Positions 16,964 to 26,030 of a stretch of DNA of 64,000 nucleotides are shown here, one piece after another. Position 1 is the first letter of the stretch; each line of letters opens with the position of its first letter. The DNA lies in contig NZ_JBFRGU010000006.1 in NCBI RefSeq assembly GCF_052115485.1, positions 1-64,000 of the forward strand, in the 5' to 3' direction. The stretch comes from Microvirga sp052115485 (GTDB lineage: Bacteria > Pseudomonadota > Alphaproteobacteria > Rhizobiales > Beijerinckiaceae). The position numbers were made by a program, and so were the translations under genes. The notes beneath the pieces were generated by a model. That model did not search any database and was not told the origin of the DNA. It saw only the letters and a list, made by a program, of their open reading frames with translations.

Positions 16964-18172
16964 CTACTGCGTCAGCTGACAACCGCTCTGAGCGAAGGTG
17001 AGAAACGCCTCATCGCCGGGCACCTTGGCGAGCTGCTTGAACATATCCCAATCGCTCTTGCTCTCGTCAGGCTTCTTCACCTGGAAGAGATACATGTCGT
17101 AGACCATGCGGCCATTGGGCAAGACCTTCCCCTTCTTGGCGAACACGTCCTCCACGGGCATCTCATGCAAGAGCTTCGCAACCGGCTCGGTCGCGTCCGT
17201 GCCCGCCTTTTGAACCGCCTTCAAATATTGCAAGACAGCTGAGTAGGTGCCGGTGTGGATCATGTTCGGCATGCGGCCGGTCTTTTCCATGAAACGTTTT
17301 GCAAAGGTGCGGTTTTCGTCGCTCTGATCCCAATACCAACCCTCCGTGAGGGTCAGTCCCTGCGCCGCCTTCAGACCCAGGCCCTTCACCTCCGCCAACG
17401 TGAAGAGAAGTGCCGCGAGACGCGTGCCGCCTTGGGTCAAACCGAATTCCCCGGCCTGCTTGATCGCATTCGCGGTATCGAGACCCGCATTGGCCAAGCC
17501 GACGACATTGGCGCCGGAGCTTTGTGCCTGCAAAAGGAACGAGGAGAAGTCGTTGGCACCCAAGGGATGACGTACGGAACCGAGAACCTGCCCACCCTTC
17601 GCCTTCACGACTTTCGATGTTTCGTCTTCGAGCGAATAGCCGAAGGCGTAGTCAGCGGTGAGGAAGAACCATTTATTGCCACCGTTCTCCACCAGCGCGC
17701 CCCCGGTTCCGACGGCGAGTGCGTGCGTATCGTAGGCCCAATGGAAGCCATAAGGCGAACATTGCTTGCCGGTCAGATCCGTCGTCGCCGCTCCAGTGAC
17801 GATGTTGATCTTCTTCTTCTCTTTCGAGATGCCCTGGACCGCCAGCGCGACCGAAGAGGTCGTCAGCTCCATGATCGCGTCGACCTTGTCGGTATCGTAC
17901 CATTGCCTGGCGATACTCGACGCTACGTCAGGTTTATTCTGGTGGTCCGCGCTGACGATCTCGACCGGCACGCCGAGAACCTTGCCGCCGAAATCCTGGA
18001 TCGCCATGCGTGCCGCCTCAACGGAAGATTTTCCGCCGAAATCCGCATAGACGCCGGACTGATCGTTCAAGATGCCTATCTTGACGACGCCATCGGATGC
18101 CTGCTGCGCGTAAGCGGATTGCGCCAGGACGCTGCAGCTCAAAGCAAAGAGCACCTTCTTGAGATCACGCAT
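16964..18172 (-). CDS. Periplasmic substrate-binding protein of the LivK type
   Basis: A 402-residue type I periplasmic binding protein (Peripla_BP_6 family). A signal peptide ends near residue 22 (SVLAQSAYA, then QQ). The ligand-binding start VVKIGILNDQSGVYADFGG is typical. The body contains ADHQNKPDVASSIARQW and AVGTGGALVENGGNKWFF. It is the promoter-proximal gene of the transporter. The specificity of this subfamily ranges over branched-chain amino acids, amides, urea and aromatic acids, so no ligand is assigned. Confidence 0.87.
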   Translation of the reverse strand: MRDLKKVLFALSCSVLAQSAYAQQASDGVVKIGILNDQSGVYADFGGKSSVEAARMAIQDFGGKVLGVPVEIVSADHQNKPDVASSIARQWYDTDKVDAIMELTTSSVALAVQGISKEKKKINIVTGAATTDLTGKQCSPYGFHWAYDTHALAVGTGGALVENGGNKWFFLTADYAFGYSLEDETSKVVKAKGGQVLGSVRHPLGANDFSSFLLQAQSSGANVVGLANAGLDTANAIKQAGEFGLTQGGTRLAALLFTLAEVKGLGLKAAQGLTLTEGWYWDQSDENRTFAKRFMEKTGRMPNMIHTGTYSAVLQYLKAVQKAGTDATEPVAKLLHEMPVEDVFAKKGKVLPNGRMVYDMYLFQVKKPDESKSDWDMFKQLAKVPGDEAFLTFAQSGCQLTQ

Positions 18173-18509
18173 GGCTTTCCTTCCCTTCGTTTTCCAGGCC
18201 GGAATAAATCGAGCCTGCTTGTGATCTCATCGTGAAATCATGGAAGGTCATGGTCAAGTAACGGTTCAGCTCAACAAGGCTATGTAAGCTCATCCTTAAG
18301 TCGCAGTCTAGTCGTCGCACTTATGTCCGTATCGAGATCGAATTTTCTTGCCTGAAAGTTCTGAAGATTAGACAGCTACTTTTCATCGTGCATAGCTGTT
18401 GCAATCGCCCCCACAGCGAATGGTCGAAGAAAGCGCACGAGTTCGCAGTTCGGCGTTCGCACTCGCACGCGAGGGATGATGGGGCAGGTATGTCAGCCGC
18501 AACCGCGGC
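18173..18509. other. Intergenic region carrying the transporter promoter
   Basis: About 340 bp between two minus-strand genes. The promoter of the binding-protein gene must lie in its left half. No gene, tRNA or clear terminator was recognised. Confidence 0.4.
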
Positions 18510-19814
18510 TTAGGCTGCGCGCAGCCTCTGAAGAACTTGCCGGGCAGCACGGTCCCCCTCAAGAGTTGCGCCACCGACCGTCATCGCTCCACCACCTGCG
18601 CTCGCCTCTCCCGCGAGCCAAATCCGGTCGCCGATCGGCATTCGCAACGCCTCACGGGCGGAGATGTGCCCCGGTTTCACGATGGAGTACGAACCGAGGG
18701 AATGCGGATCGGTCCACCACCCGGCAAGGCGCCCGCCCGTCACTGTCTCCCGAATGCGGCTGCCGACCATCGAGACCAATCGCTCTAGGGCGAAGTCCAT
18801 GGCCGCGCCCTCCCCGCCTTGGCACAGGTTCCGCGCGCGGTCACCGCCGATATGAGCGACCACGAGCGGCTGGCCATCCGGCCAGAACTCGAAGCTCGTC
18901 ACCGCACCGTCCGGAGCAATGTCAATGAAATCGGTTGCGTCCACTCCGCCAAACCGCTCACGATCGACTCGCAGGGCAATCTTGGTCAATGCCCCCATAT
19001 GAAGTCCATCGAACGCCTGCTGAATGTCGGAAGGAAGACTCGGTGTGAAGCGCAGAGTGCCAGCCTGGAGAACACCGATTGGTACCGTCACGATGGCGGT
19101 TTGGGCCCTCAGCAACCCGCGCGAGGTCTCGGCCTCGACACGCCCCTCTCCCCAACGCAGATGCTTCACCGTGGTCTCGAGGTGCACGGGAATGTCCGCC
19201 GCGTACCGCTCGACCAGCGCGCCATATCCACCAACCGGAATATAATCGTCTCCACTCCACAGCTGGTCATAATCCTGAAGGGATACACGATCCGGATCTT
19301 CGCCCAGCGCGAAAAGCGTGATGCCACCCGCTGCATCGGCGATTTCTGAGGGCTTGTCACGGACCGCGTCCGCGAACGAGGAATCGACCGATCCGGTGGC
19401 TTCGATTAAGCTCTCGACCTGACCATTGGCGAGACGCCGCCTCCTGCGCTCGGCATCAGACAAGAGAGCGCCATTGCGATAGACGCGCAGGCCACCGCCC
19501 TCTTCTTCCTCATCGAGACGTACGCCAAGCTCAGTCGCAATCTTCCGCCACGGATTGCGGTCGCGCCAATGAACATAGTGGGCACCGGCGTCAAAAGATG
19601 CGTCAAGGGATCGGTCGGTATAAGCACGCCCACCGATCCGAGAGCGCGCTTCAACAACGGTCACGGTTCGCCCGACAGAGCGCAGCGTCTTGGCCGCGGC
19701 GAGACCCGCTGCACCAGCACCAACGATCAGGACATCAACATCCGTGGCGAGCGCTCTGCGAGCGATGGCGAATGATGCGACACCGGCCATAACTCCGCGT
19801 CGGGAAATACGCAT
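18510..19814 (-). CDS. Tat-exported FAD-dependent amine oxidase
   Basis: A 434-residue flavin amine oxidase (monoamine-oxidase-like family). The N-terminus ISRRGVMAGVASFAIARRALA is a twin-arginine signal, so the enzyme is probably folded with FAD in the cytoplasm and exported. The dinucleotide-binding motif VLIVGAGAAGLAAAK follows, ending in VVEARSRIGGRA. SVDSSFADAV, GGYGALVERYA and the C-terminal IWLAGEASAGGGAMTVGGA (FAD contact) are in family order. Members oxidise amines or polyamines to aldehydes. It is monocistronic here, and the substrate is unknown. Confidence 0.85.
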   Translation of the reverse strand: MRISRRGVMAGVASFAIARRALATDVDVLIVGAGAAGLAAAKTLRSVGRTVTVVEARSRIGGRAYTDRSLDASFDAGAHYVHWRDRNPWRKIATELGVRLDEEEEGGGLRVYRNGALLSDAERRRRRLANGQVESLIEATGSVDSSFADAVRDKPSEIADAAGGITLFALGEDPDRVSLQDYDQLWSGDDYIPVGGYGALVERYAADIPVHLETTVKHLRWGEGRVEAETSRGLLRAQTAIVTVPIGVLQAGTLRFTPSLPSDIQQAFDGLHMGALTKIALRVDRERFGGVDATDFIDIAPDGAVTSFEFWPDGQPLVVAHIGGDRARNLCQGGEGAAMDFALERLVSMVGSRIRETVTGGRLAGWWTDPHSLGSYSIVKPGHISAREALRMPIGDRIWLAGEASAGGGAMTVGGATLEGDRAARQVLQRLRAA

Positions 19815-20119
19815 GAGGTCCTGTCTCTTTCAATCTGACACAAGGCTCTGGGCGTGCTCTTCGGATCAAGATTGAAAACCGACATCAAGATAGGGCACAC
19901 CGTCAAGCTAAGCCGGCAAGAGGCGCGATGCGGCACATGCAGGCAACGTGATTACTGTAGGCAGACTGGCTCATTTTTATGGCGAGTCGATTCCTCCCCA
20001 AGTTCAGCGGCACAATGGGCGGGCAACGCGTCCGCGAGTGCAGCCCGTTGGATGGTTGAAGCGTGACGGAACTCTTTCCCCATTGCCTCTGTTACTGTTG
20101 GACAACGAGGAGCATCGAC
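19815..20119. other. Divergent intergenic region
   Basis: About 305 bp separating the leftward amine oxidase from the rightward YidB-like gene. It must hold both promoters. No strong palindrome or recognisable operator was found by eye. Confidence 0.4.
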
Positions 20120-20572
20120 ATGGACCGCGGATTTCCCTCCATGACTGCCCTACTCGGGCTTATTGCGGTAGCCGGTTACCAGAATCGCGACAAGATTGCG
20201 GAAATGCTCCGCGGGCAGGTGTCGGGAAACGCCGGTACGCCCGCAAGCCGTGGTCAGCAACAAGGCGGCTTGGGTGGGCTGCTCGGAAGCCTTGGCGGAG
20301 CAGGTGCCGGCGGCCTACTAAGCAGCGGTTTGGGTCAATTGTTGGAGCAGTTTAAGCAGAGCGGCCAGGGCGAAACGGCGGAATCCTGGATCGGAACAGG
20401 CCCGAACAAGAGCGTCGCTCCTCAACAAATTGAACAGGCCGTCGGGCCGGATGTACTCGCCACCCTGTCCCAGCAGACTGGGCTCTCACGCGACGAGATC
20501 CTCGCGCGATTGTCACGAAATTTGCCGCAGGCTGTCGACCAATACACACCGGAGGGTCGACTCCCGACCTAG
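20120..20572 (+). CDS. YidB-like DUF937 family protein
   Basis: A 150-residue protein. After the start MDRGFPSMTALLGLIAVAGYQNR comes a glycine-rich stretch (GGLGGLLGSLGGAGAGG), then the conserved YidB tail: SWIGTGPNKSVAPQQIEQA, GPDVLATLSQQTGLSRDEILARLS and LPQAVDQYTPEGRLP. The start is the ATG at 20120 behind GAGGAG; the frame is open upstream but lacks a ribosome binding site. The function of the family is not established. A larger DUF937 protein lies at 49443-50585. Confidence 0.8.
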   Translation: MDRGFPSMTALLGLIAVAGYQNRDKIAEMLRGQVSGNAGTPASRGQQQGGLGGLLGSLGGAGAGGLLSSGLGQLLEQFKQSGQGETAESWIGTGPNKSVAPQQIEQAVGPDVLATLSQQTGLSRDEILARLSRNLPQAVDQYTPEGRLPT

Positions 20573-20719
20573 TGTCGACTTGCCTGTCTATCTCTCAAGA
20601 TCGACACGCAACGCCAACGGTTTCCGTCGGGTGCATCGCTCGTGAGTACCGCGCCGTGGGATCTCAATTGATCCACCGGACGGCGTTCAAACTGCCCGGC
20701 CTCTTCGCCGAAGATGCGA

Positions 20720-21745
20720 TCATAAATTTGCGATAACGGATCGCGCGAAATCATCGGTGGATAGCTGTCCTCCAAGATCGCCTGTGCATTGCCCATTTCG
20801 GTATGCGCTAAGGATCGCCGAGCGCAATTGATCTGCCTTATCTTGCTCACCGACATGCTCCAACATCATTCCGGCCGCCAACAGCAGCGCGGTTGGGTTT
20901 GCAATCCCTTTGCCGGCAATATCCGGTGCCGTTCCATGGACCGCTTCAAAGATTGCGGTGTCCCTTCCGATATTGGCGCCCGGTACCAGTCCAAGGCCTC
21001 CGACAAGACCGGCGATAAGATCGGAGAGAATGTCGCCGAATAGGTTGGTCGTCACGATGACGTCGTATCGCTCCGGGTGAAGCACGAGCTCCATCGCGCA
21101 TGCATCCACGATCCGTTCGTCGATCTTCAGACGTCCTTCATACTCCGGAGCCAACTCCAGGGCGGCTTCACGAAAAACCCCTGTGAGGATTTTTAGGATA
21201 TTGGCCTTGTGAACGACAGTAACCCGTTTTCGTCCGAGCCTGACCGCAAGATCGAAAGTATGGCGCAGAACTCGGAAGGCTCCCTCCTTCGTGTTGATCC
21301 CAACTGCAACACCAACTGCATGAGGATCTCCTCCAACTTCGATGTAGTGTTCGCGACCGACATACAATCCTTCGAGATTTTCCCTTACCAGAATGATGTT
21401 TACGTTGTCGTAGCGCCCTGGGATCATGGTTCGCGCAGGTCGGACATTTGCGTACAGTTTGAAAGCTTCGCGAAGTCGGACGGTGGCTGAGCGATACCCT
21501 CCCCCTTGCGGCGTTGCGAGAGGTCCTTTCAAGGCAAGCCCTGTACGACGGATACTCGCCAACGTCTCTTCAGGCAAAGGGTCGTGTCCATCCGCGACGG
21601 CAGCGAGTCCCGCCTGCTTCTCGTCCCAGACAAAGGGAGCGCCGAGCGCGTCCAGCACCGAGATTGTTGCCCTCGTGATCTCCGGCCCGATACCGTCACC
21701 GGGGATCAGCGTGACATCGATCTTTTCCCTTTTCGCTGCCATCAT
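20720..21745 (-). CDS. Isocitrate/isopropylmalate dehydrogenase-family NAD-dependent decarboxylating dehydrogenase
   Basis: A 341-residue beta-decarboxylating dehydrogenase. LIPGDGIGPEIT begins the fold, VRENLEGLYVGREH is the substrate loop, VVHKANILK holds the catalytic lysine, and NLFGDILSDLIAGLVGG holds the metal-binding aspartates. GTAPDIAGKGIANPTA is the adenine-binding loop. The RENLEG loop is closer to NAD-isocitrate and homoisocitrate dehydrogenases than to LeuB, which has ELTGG. It would oxidatively decarboxylate a 2-hydroxy-3-carboxy acid. As the last gene of an eight-gene catabolic operon, its true substrate is probably a less common tri- or dicarboxylate. Its start overlaps the upstream stop (ATGA). 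Confidence 0.82.
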   Translation of the reverse strand: MMAAKREKIDVTLIPGDGIGPEITRATISVLDALGAPFVWDEKQAGLAAVADGHDPLPEETLASIRRTGLALKGPLATPQGGGYRSATVRLREAFKLYANVRPARTMIPGRYDNVNIILVRENLEGLYVGREHYIEVGGDPHAVGVAVGINTKEGAFRVLRHTFDLAVRLGRKRVTVVHKANILKILTGVFREAALELAPEYEGRLKIDERIVDACAMELVLHPERYDVIVTTNLFGDILSDLIAGLVGGLGLVPGANIGRDTAIFEAVHGTAPDIAGKGIANPTALLLAAGMMLEHVGEQDKADQLRSAILSAYRNGQCTGDLGGQLSTDDFARSVIANL

Positions 21746-22596
21746 TTCTCGACCGTAATCTTGTTCTCAAGAACGCCGACGCCTGAGATCTCGACGCGAA
21801 CAGAATCCCCGTCGTGCAGGAATCGCGGAGGATCGAACCTTGCTCCGGAGCCGGTCGGCGTTCCCGTCACGATGAGATCGCCCGGCTGAAGTGTTGTGAA
21901 GGTCGAGATGTAATGAATGAGATAATCAATGGGAAAGATCATGCGTTCGATTTTATCTTCCTGGCGCAAATCGCCGTTGACCCACGTCCGCAAATGGAGA
22001 TCGCCAAGGCCGGAAGGCTCTTTCAGAACATCGATCCAGGGGCCTATGCTTCCCGAAGCGTCAAAGTTCTTTCCCTGCGTGACGTTGAACTTTGCGTGCC
22101 GCATCCAATCGCGCACGCTTCCTTCGTTGCAGATAGAAAGTCCGAAGATGTGCTCGAGGGCGCTCTCGCGTGGGATACGTCGCCCGCCCTTTCCGATCAC
22201 CACGACGAGTTCGCCCTCATAATCAAGTTGCGGGGACTCCGGCGGCAAAAGGATAGGCTGCCCGTGCCCCACAAACGAGCCACGTGTGCGCAGGAAAAGG
22301 CTCGGGAATTTCGGAAGATCCGAGCCATCCTTGTACTCGGCATTGCGGTCCGGATAGTTGACGCCGACGCAGATGATTTTGTCCGCATCGGGAACGGGAA
22401 TCCGGAAGACGATCTCATCCAGCCGATAATCCGGCGTTGCACCACGGCATAGATGCTCGAGTTCGTTCATCCCGTTGCGGGCGACGACGTCGCGAACCCC
22501 TGAGAAGGTCGTTCGCTCTGAAAGATCGAACACCCCATCACCGATCACAATGCCGAAGCGGTCCCGACCGGCCGCGTGGAAGCTTATCAAGCGCAT
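21742..22596 (-). CDS. Fumarylacetoacetate hydrolase-family protein
   Basis: A 284-residue FAH-fold protein. ADKIICVGVNYPDRNAEY opens the catalytic domain. LDYEGELVVVIGKGGR contains the metal-binding acidic residues. KNFDASGSIGPWI, DLIHYISTFTTLQPGDLIVTGTP and VEISGVGVLENKI complete the pattern. Family members hydrolyse, decarboxylate or tautomerise 2-oxo acids such as oxaloacetate or acylpyruvates. Since a CHMI-like gene lies in the same operon, it may act as an HpaG-like decarboxylase/isomerase or hydrate a ring-cleavage-type dienoate. Confidence 0.82.
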   Translation of the reverse strand: MRLISFHAAGRDRFGIVIGDGVFDLSERTTFSGVRDVVARNGMNELEHLCRGATPDYRLDEIVFRIPVPDADKIICVGVNYPDRNAEYKDGSDLPKFPSLFLRTRGSFVGHGQPILLPPESPQLDYEGELVVVIGKGGRRIPRESALEHIFGLSICNEGSVRDWMRHAKFNVTQGKNFDASGSIGPWIDVLKEPSGLGDLHLRTWVNGDLRQEDKIERMIFPIDYLIHYISTFTTLQPGDLIVTGTPTGSGARFDPPRFLHDGDSVRVEISGVGVLENKITVEK

Positions 22597-22607
22597 GAGA
22601 AAAGACC

Positions 22608-23513
22608 TCAGTTAAGAAAGCCGGCGGCGGACAGGACGCGGTCTAGCCGCTGTTCAAGTTCTTTAGTTGCCGGCATCATGGGCAAGCGATGCTCATTTCG
22701 CTCAAGGAAACCGAGCCGCTTAGCCATGTATTTCACGGGAATGGGGTTCGTGTCGAAGAAGACCGCCTGATTGATCTCCAGGAGGCGATCATGCAGGCCT
22801 TTGGCTGTCGCGAGGTCGTTCTTCCAAACGGCCTCGCACATGTCGGCGAGCACTCGAGGTTGGAGATTGCCGACAGCGTTCATGAGACCGCAGGCGCCCA
22901 CAGCCATCATGGGAAAGCTCAATTCTTCCAGACCGACGAAGATCCGGAAATCGTGGCCTAATCTGTGAAGAGCCTCCGATACGAAGCCAAGATCATTCAC
23001 CGCGTGCTTCATGCCGACAAAATTCGGCGAGCGGTCCCTCATTTCGGCTAAAGTATCGATCGTTACGGACACAGCCGTCCGCCCTGGAATGTGGTAGACC
23101 ATCCACGGAACATCGATCCCTTGCATGACTTCCATGTAGTAAGCGATCAAGCCACGCTGTGGTGGGCGGATGTAATATGGCGTGACGATAAGCAAGGCAT
23201 CGGCTCCGGCTTCGGCAGCGGATCTTGTCAGAGCGCGGCTCTCCCCGAGCGACTGGGATCCTGTCGCCGCGACAACCGGAACCCGGCCTTTCGCAACTTC
23301 GATCCCAACCGAAACCAGTCTGTTTCTCTCTTCGAGTGTCAGCGTCGACGGTTCGGCAGTCGTGCCATTGACAAGGATCCCGTGTGATCCACCGGAGATC
23401 TGTGCCTCGACGAGACTCGCGTAGGCATCATAGTCGACCCGACCATTCTTGAACGGCGTCAGGACAGGCGGGATCGAGCCGCGAAGGCGGCTTCCTTTTC
23501 CAGCATCGCGCAT
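22608..23513 (-). CDS. DapA-family aldolase (dihydrodipicolinate synthase-like)
   Basis: A 301-residue class I aldolase or lyase. GSIPPVLTPFKNGRVDYDA is the N-terminal motif, VNGTTAEPSTLTLEER is the substrate loop, Y140 lies in WMVYHIPGRTA, and the Schiff-base lysine (K169) lies in NFVGMKHAVND. The ATG at 23513 marks where homology starts. The usual second DapA tyrosine loop is VTPYYIRPPQRG. In a catabolic operon with a TctABC transporter it is more likely to cleave or dehydrate a sugar acid or 4-hydroxy-2-oxo acid than to make lysine precursors. Confidence 0.82.
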   Translation of the reverse strand: MRDAGKGSRLRGSIPPVLTPFKNGRVDYDAYASLVEAQISGGSHGILVNGTTAEPSTLTLEERNRLVSVGIEVAKGRVPVVAATGSQSLGESRALTRSAAEAGADALLIVTPYYIRPPQRGLIAYYMEVMQGIDVPWMVYHIPGRTAVSVTIDTLAEMRDRSPNFVGMKHAVNDLGFVSEALHRLGHDFRIFVGLEELSFPMMAVGACGLMNAVGNLQPRVLADMCEAVWKNDLATAKGLHDRLLEINQAVFFDTNPIPVKYMAKRLGFLERNEHRLPMMPATKELEQRLDRVLSAAGFLN

Positions 23514-23581
23514 TGGGCAACCCTTTTGGTGGTCAGTAAAGCTTTGAGACCGGCGGCGCACTCTCGCCGCCGGGTAGATTT

Positions 23582-25081
23582 CTACGCGGCTTCGAGATCA
23601 ATCGAATCCTTGCGTCTCCGCGCCGCGGGAATAGCCAGAAGCACGAGAAGCAAGGCCGCGAGGATAAGGAAGGTCGCGCTTATCGGGCTCGTGATGAAAG
23701 TGCTCGGATCGCCATGCGAAATCAGCAGGGCCCTGCGCGCGTTCTCCTCAAGCATAGGTCCCAGAACGAGGCCGAGGATAAAGGGAGCCGGTGCGCACTC
23801 GAGTTTGACAGCCATGTAACCGAATAGCCCAAACGCCGCACCGAGAAGAACGTCGACGGCGCTATTGTTCAGCGAGTAGATTCCAAAGCAGGAGAGCACG
23901 AGGATAAGAGGATAGAGCCACGAGTAAGGAATCTTCAGAAGCGAAGTCCAAAGCCTGATCAGCGGAAGATTGAGGATCAGCAGCAACAGATTTCCAATCC
24001 ACATACTCGCGACGAGACCCCAGAACAGCGTCGGTCGTTCGGTTATGACATTGGGACCGGGCGTAATGCCCTGGATCATCAAAGCACCGAGCATCAGAGC
24101 CATTGTCGCACTTCCGGGAACACCCAGCGTCAACGTCGGAATGAACGATGTCTGCGCCGCGGCATTGTTGGCGGCCTCCGGTCCGGCAACTCCTTCAATG
24201 GCACCTTTACCGAACCGCGACGGATTCTTCGCAACACGCTTTTCGACGATGTAGGAGACAAAGGAGCTGATCGTGGTTCCCGCCCCCGGCAGAATTCCGA
24301 AGAACATACCTATTCCGGTTCCACGAAGGATGGGCATGGTGGACGCTCGAACATCCTCTTTCGAGGGCATCAGGCTTCCGACTTCGGTCGTCGTCACATC
24401 ACCCTGCTCACTTCCTTCGAGATTTGTAACGATCTCGGCGAAAGCGAACATACCGACAGCGACCACGACGAACTCCACGCCATCCATCATTTCCGTGAGA
24501 CCGAACGTAAAGCGCGGAAGACCCGAATTCACATCCATCCCAACGAAGCCGACGAGCAGACCAAGCAGAGCCATGGTCAGTCCTTTGAGCACCGATCCGT
24601 GAACGAGAACGGCGGTGGCGACGAGTGCCAAAATCACGAGAGACGTATACTCCGCAGCGCCGAACCGCAGCGCCGCATCCCCCAACGCAGGCGCAAAGAG
24701 AGCGATCGCGAGAGTCCCGATACATCCGGCAACGAAGGATCCTATGGCCGCAATCGCGAGCGCAGGGCCGGCACGCCCTTGCTTTGCCATCTCGTATCCA
24801 TCGAGACAGGTTACGACGGAGGAAGACTCACCGGGCAGATTGACGAGAATGGCTGTCGATGACCCGCCGTAGGACGCTCCATAGTAAATGCCCGCCAGCA
24901 TGATCAGCGCGCCTTCCGGCGATAGGCCGTACGTGAAGGGCAGAAGAACTGCAATGGTCACGAGAGGACCGACACCCGGGAGCATACCGATGAAGGTGCC
25001 GAGAGTGACGCCGAGCAGGCAATAGGCGAGATTGCTGAAGGAAAATGCGACCTGAAAGCCGAGAATGAGACCGTCGAGCAT
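23582..25081 (-). CDS. tctA: Tripartite tricarboxylate transporter large membrane subunit TctA
   Basis: A 499-residue membrane protein with about eleven to twelve hydrophobic segments. Family motifs are GTFIGMLPGVGPLVTIAVLLP, YYGASYGGSSTAILVNLPGE, GAGTTISSFVSY and GVPGSATMALMLGALMIQG. The start is the ATG at 25081, which overlaps the tctB stop (TGATG). It forms the transport channel and works with TctB and the periplasmic TctC, coupled to an ion gradient. Confidence 0.9.
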   Translation of the reverse strand: MLDGLILGFQVAFSFSNLAYCLLGVTLGTFIGMLPGVGPLVTIAVLLPFTYGLSPEGALIMLAGIYYGASYGGSSTAILVNLPGESSSVVTCLDGYEMAKQGRAGPALAIAAIGSFVAGCIGTLAIALFAPALGDAALRFGAAEYTSLVILALVATAVLVHGSVLKGLTMALLGLLVGFVGMDVNSGLPRFTFGLTEMMDGVEFVVVAVGMFAFAEIVTNLEGSEQGDVTTTEVGSLMPSKEDVRASTMPILRGTGIGMFFGILPGAGTTISSFVSYIVEKRVAKNPSRFGKGAIEGVAGPEAANNAAAQTSFIPTLTLGVPGSATMALMLGALMIQGITPGPNVITERPTLFWGLVASMWIGNLLLLILNLPLIRLWTSLLKIPYSWLYPLILVLSCFGIYSLNNSAVDVLLGAAFGLFGYMAVKLECAPAPFILGLVLGPMLEENARRALLISHGDPSTFITSPISATFLILAALLLVLLAIPAARRRKDSIDLEAA

Positions 25082-25521
25082 CACAACATCCAGAGTTTGA
25101 TCGGCATGTTCAGGCCGAAACGAAAGACGAGAACGGGAACGGTGATCCCAATCGCGAGAAGGAACGGCAAGTCCCGAAGATTCCGATAGGGATTGGCGTA
25201 CCATCCAAGAAGGATGAGGGCCGACACCGCAATGACGAGGCCTGCGCGATCAATGAGAAGCGCAAAACTCACAATCGATGCCACGATGAATGCAAGTGGA
25301 CGCAAATGCAGCCTCCCGACGAGGTCGGTGTCTTGAGCCCGCATCGCCTGAATGGAAGTCGCACAACCGAACAGGAAGATCAGTCCGGAGACGATCATCG
25401 GGAAGTAGCCTGGCCCCATGCTCAACGCGGAACCAAAAGGATAAGCGCTGGCGATTGTCAGACTTCCCAATCCGATACACGCAAACAACAGGCCGGAGAC
25501 GAGATCTTTGCTCAGTTTCAT
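25081..25521 (-). CDS. tctB: Tripartite tricarboxylate transporter small membrane subunit TctB
   Basis: A 146-residue protein with four predicted membrane helices: residues about 8-26, 41-58, 77-110 (two segments) and 118-135. The motif SMGPGYFPMIVSGLI is the best-conserved TctB feature. It is coupled to tctA by a TGATG overlap. Order and spacing match tctB-tctA pairs elsewhere. Confidence 0.88.
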   Translation of the reverse strand: MKLSKDLVSGLLFACIGLGSLTIASAYPFGSALSMGPGYFPMIVSGLIFLFGCATSIQAMRAQDTDLVGRLHLRPLAFIVASIVSFALLIDRAGLVIAVSALILLGWYANPYRNLRDLPFLLAIGITVPVLVFRFGLNMPIKLWML

Positions 25522-25556
25522 GGCGCAATTACCTCAGCGAGAGTTGGATCGTGGCG

Positions 25557-25955
25557 CTAAGCGGCGTTCTGACGTTTGGCAATATGCTCACGAAGATTGT
25601 TGAACTTGAAGTTCAACTCGGGATGCATTTCCTGAATTTCGAATGCCACGGCCAAAGGTTTCCGCTCACTCAAGGCCAAAAGATGCTTTTCGATCTCGCT
25701 GAACATGCTCTCCGCGGCCTTGCGTTTCGTATCTTCATCGCGGCCGATACCGAGACGAACGACGACGTGCACAAAGGCATTGTCCGGATGATCGTCGCCC
25801 ACGATATAATCATCGATGACGGTGTGACGAACGCGAATTCCGGCAACCGGAAAAATCCCTGTCGCCAAAGCGGCCTGATAGACCTTGTGTTTGAGAGAGG
25901 CGACTTCCGGTTCGGAAGTGATGTTGGCCGAGCTTTCGATCCACATATGCGGCAT
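25557..25955 (-). CDS. 5-carboxymethyl-2-hydroxymuconate isomerase-like tautomerase
   Basis: A 132-residue tautomerase-superfamily protein. It starts MPHMWIESSANI, and processing of Met1 would leave the catalytic proline at the N-terminus. RVRHTVIDDYIVGDDHPDNAFVHV and RKAAESMFSEIEKHL follow the CHMI (HpaF) pattern. CHMI moves a double bond in a 2-hydroxymuconate intermediate. Its position between tctC and tctB is unusual. With the FAH-family gene it suggests that a 2-hydroxy-dienoate or enol is an intermediate of the pathway. Confidence 0.75.
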   Translation of the reverse strand: MPHMWIESSANITSEPEVASLKHKVYQAALATGIFPVAGIRVRHTVIDDYIVGDDHPDNAFVHVVVRLGIGRDEDTKRKAAESMFSEIEKHLLALSERKPLAVAFEIQEMHPELNFKFNNLREHIAKRQNAA

Positions 25956-26030
25956 GATGGGCTGTCCTGGTGCGTTATGGGGAGCGGTCGCCTATGGCGA
26001 CGCGCTGAGCTTCTGGAGTACGAGCAATTT

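Noticed and set aside
17255..18235. 326-codon open frame on the plus strand
   Set aside because: Antisense to the periplasmic binding-protein gene, with no recognisable motif.
20569..20856. Minus-strand frame running past the end of the dehydrogenase gene
   Set aside because: It overlaps the 3' end of the isocitrate/isopropylmalate-type gene in another frame. The tail resembles coding DNA and could be a remnant, but no family could be named.
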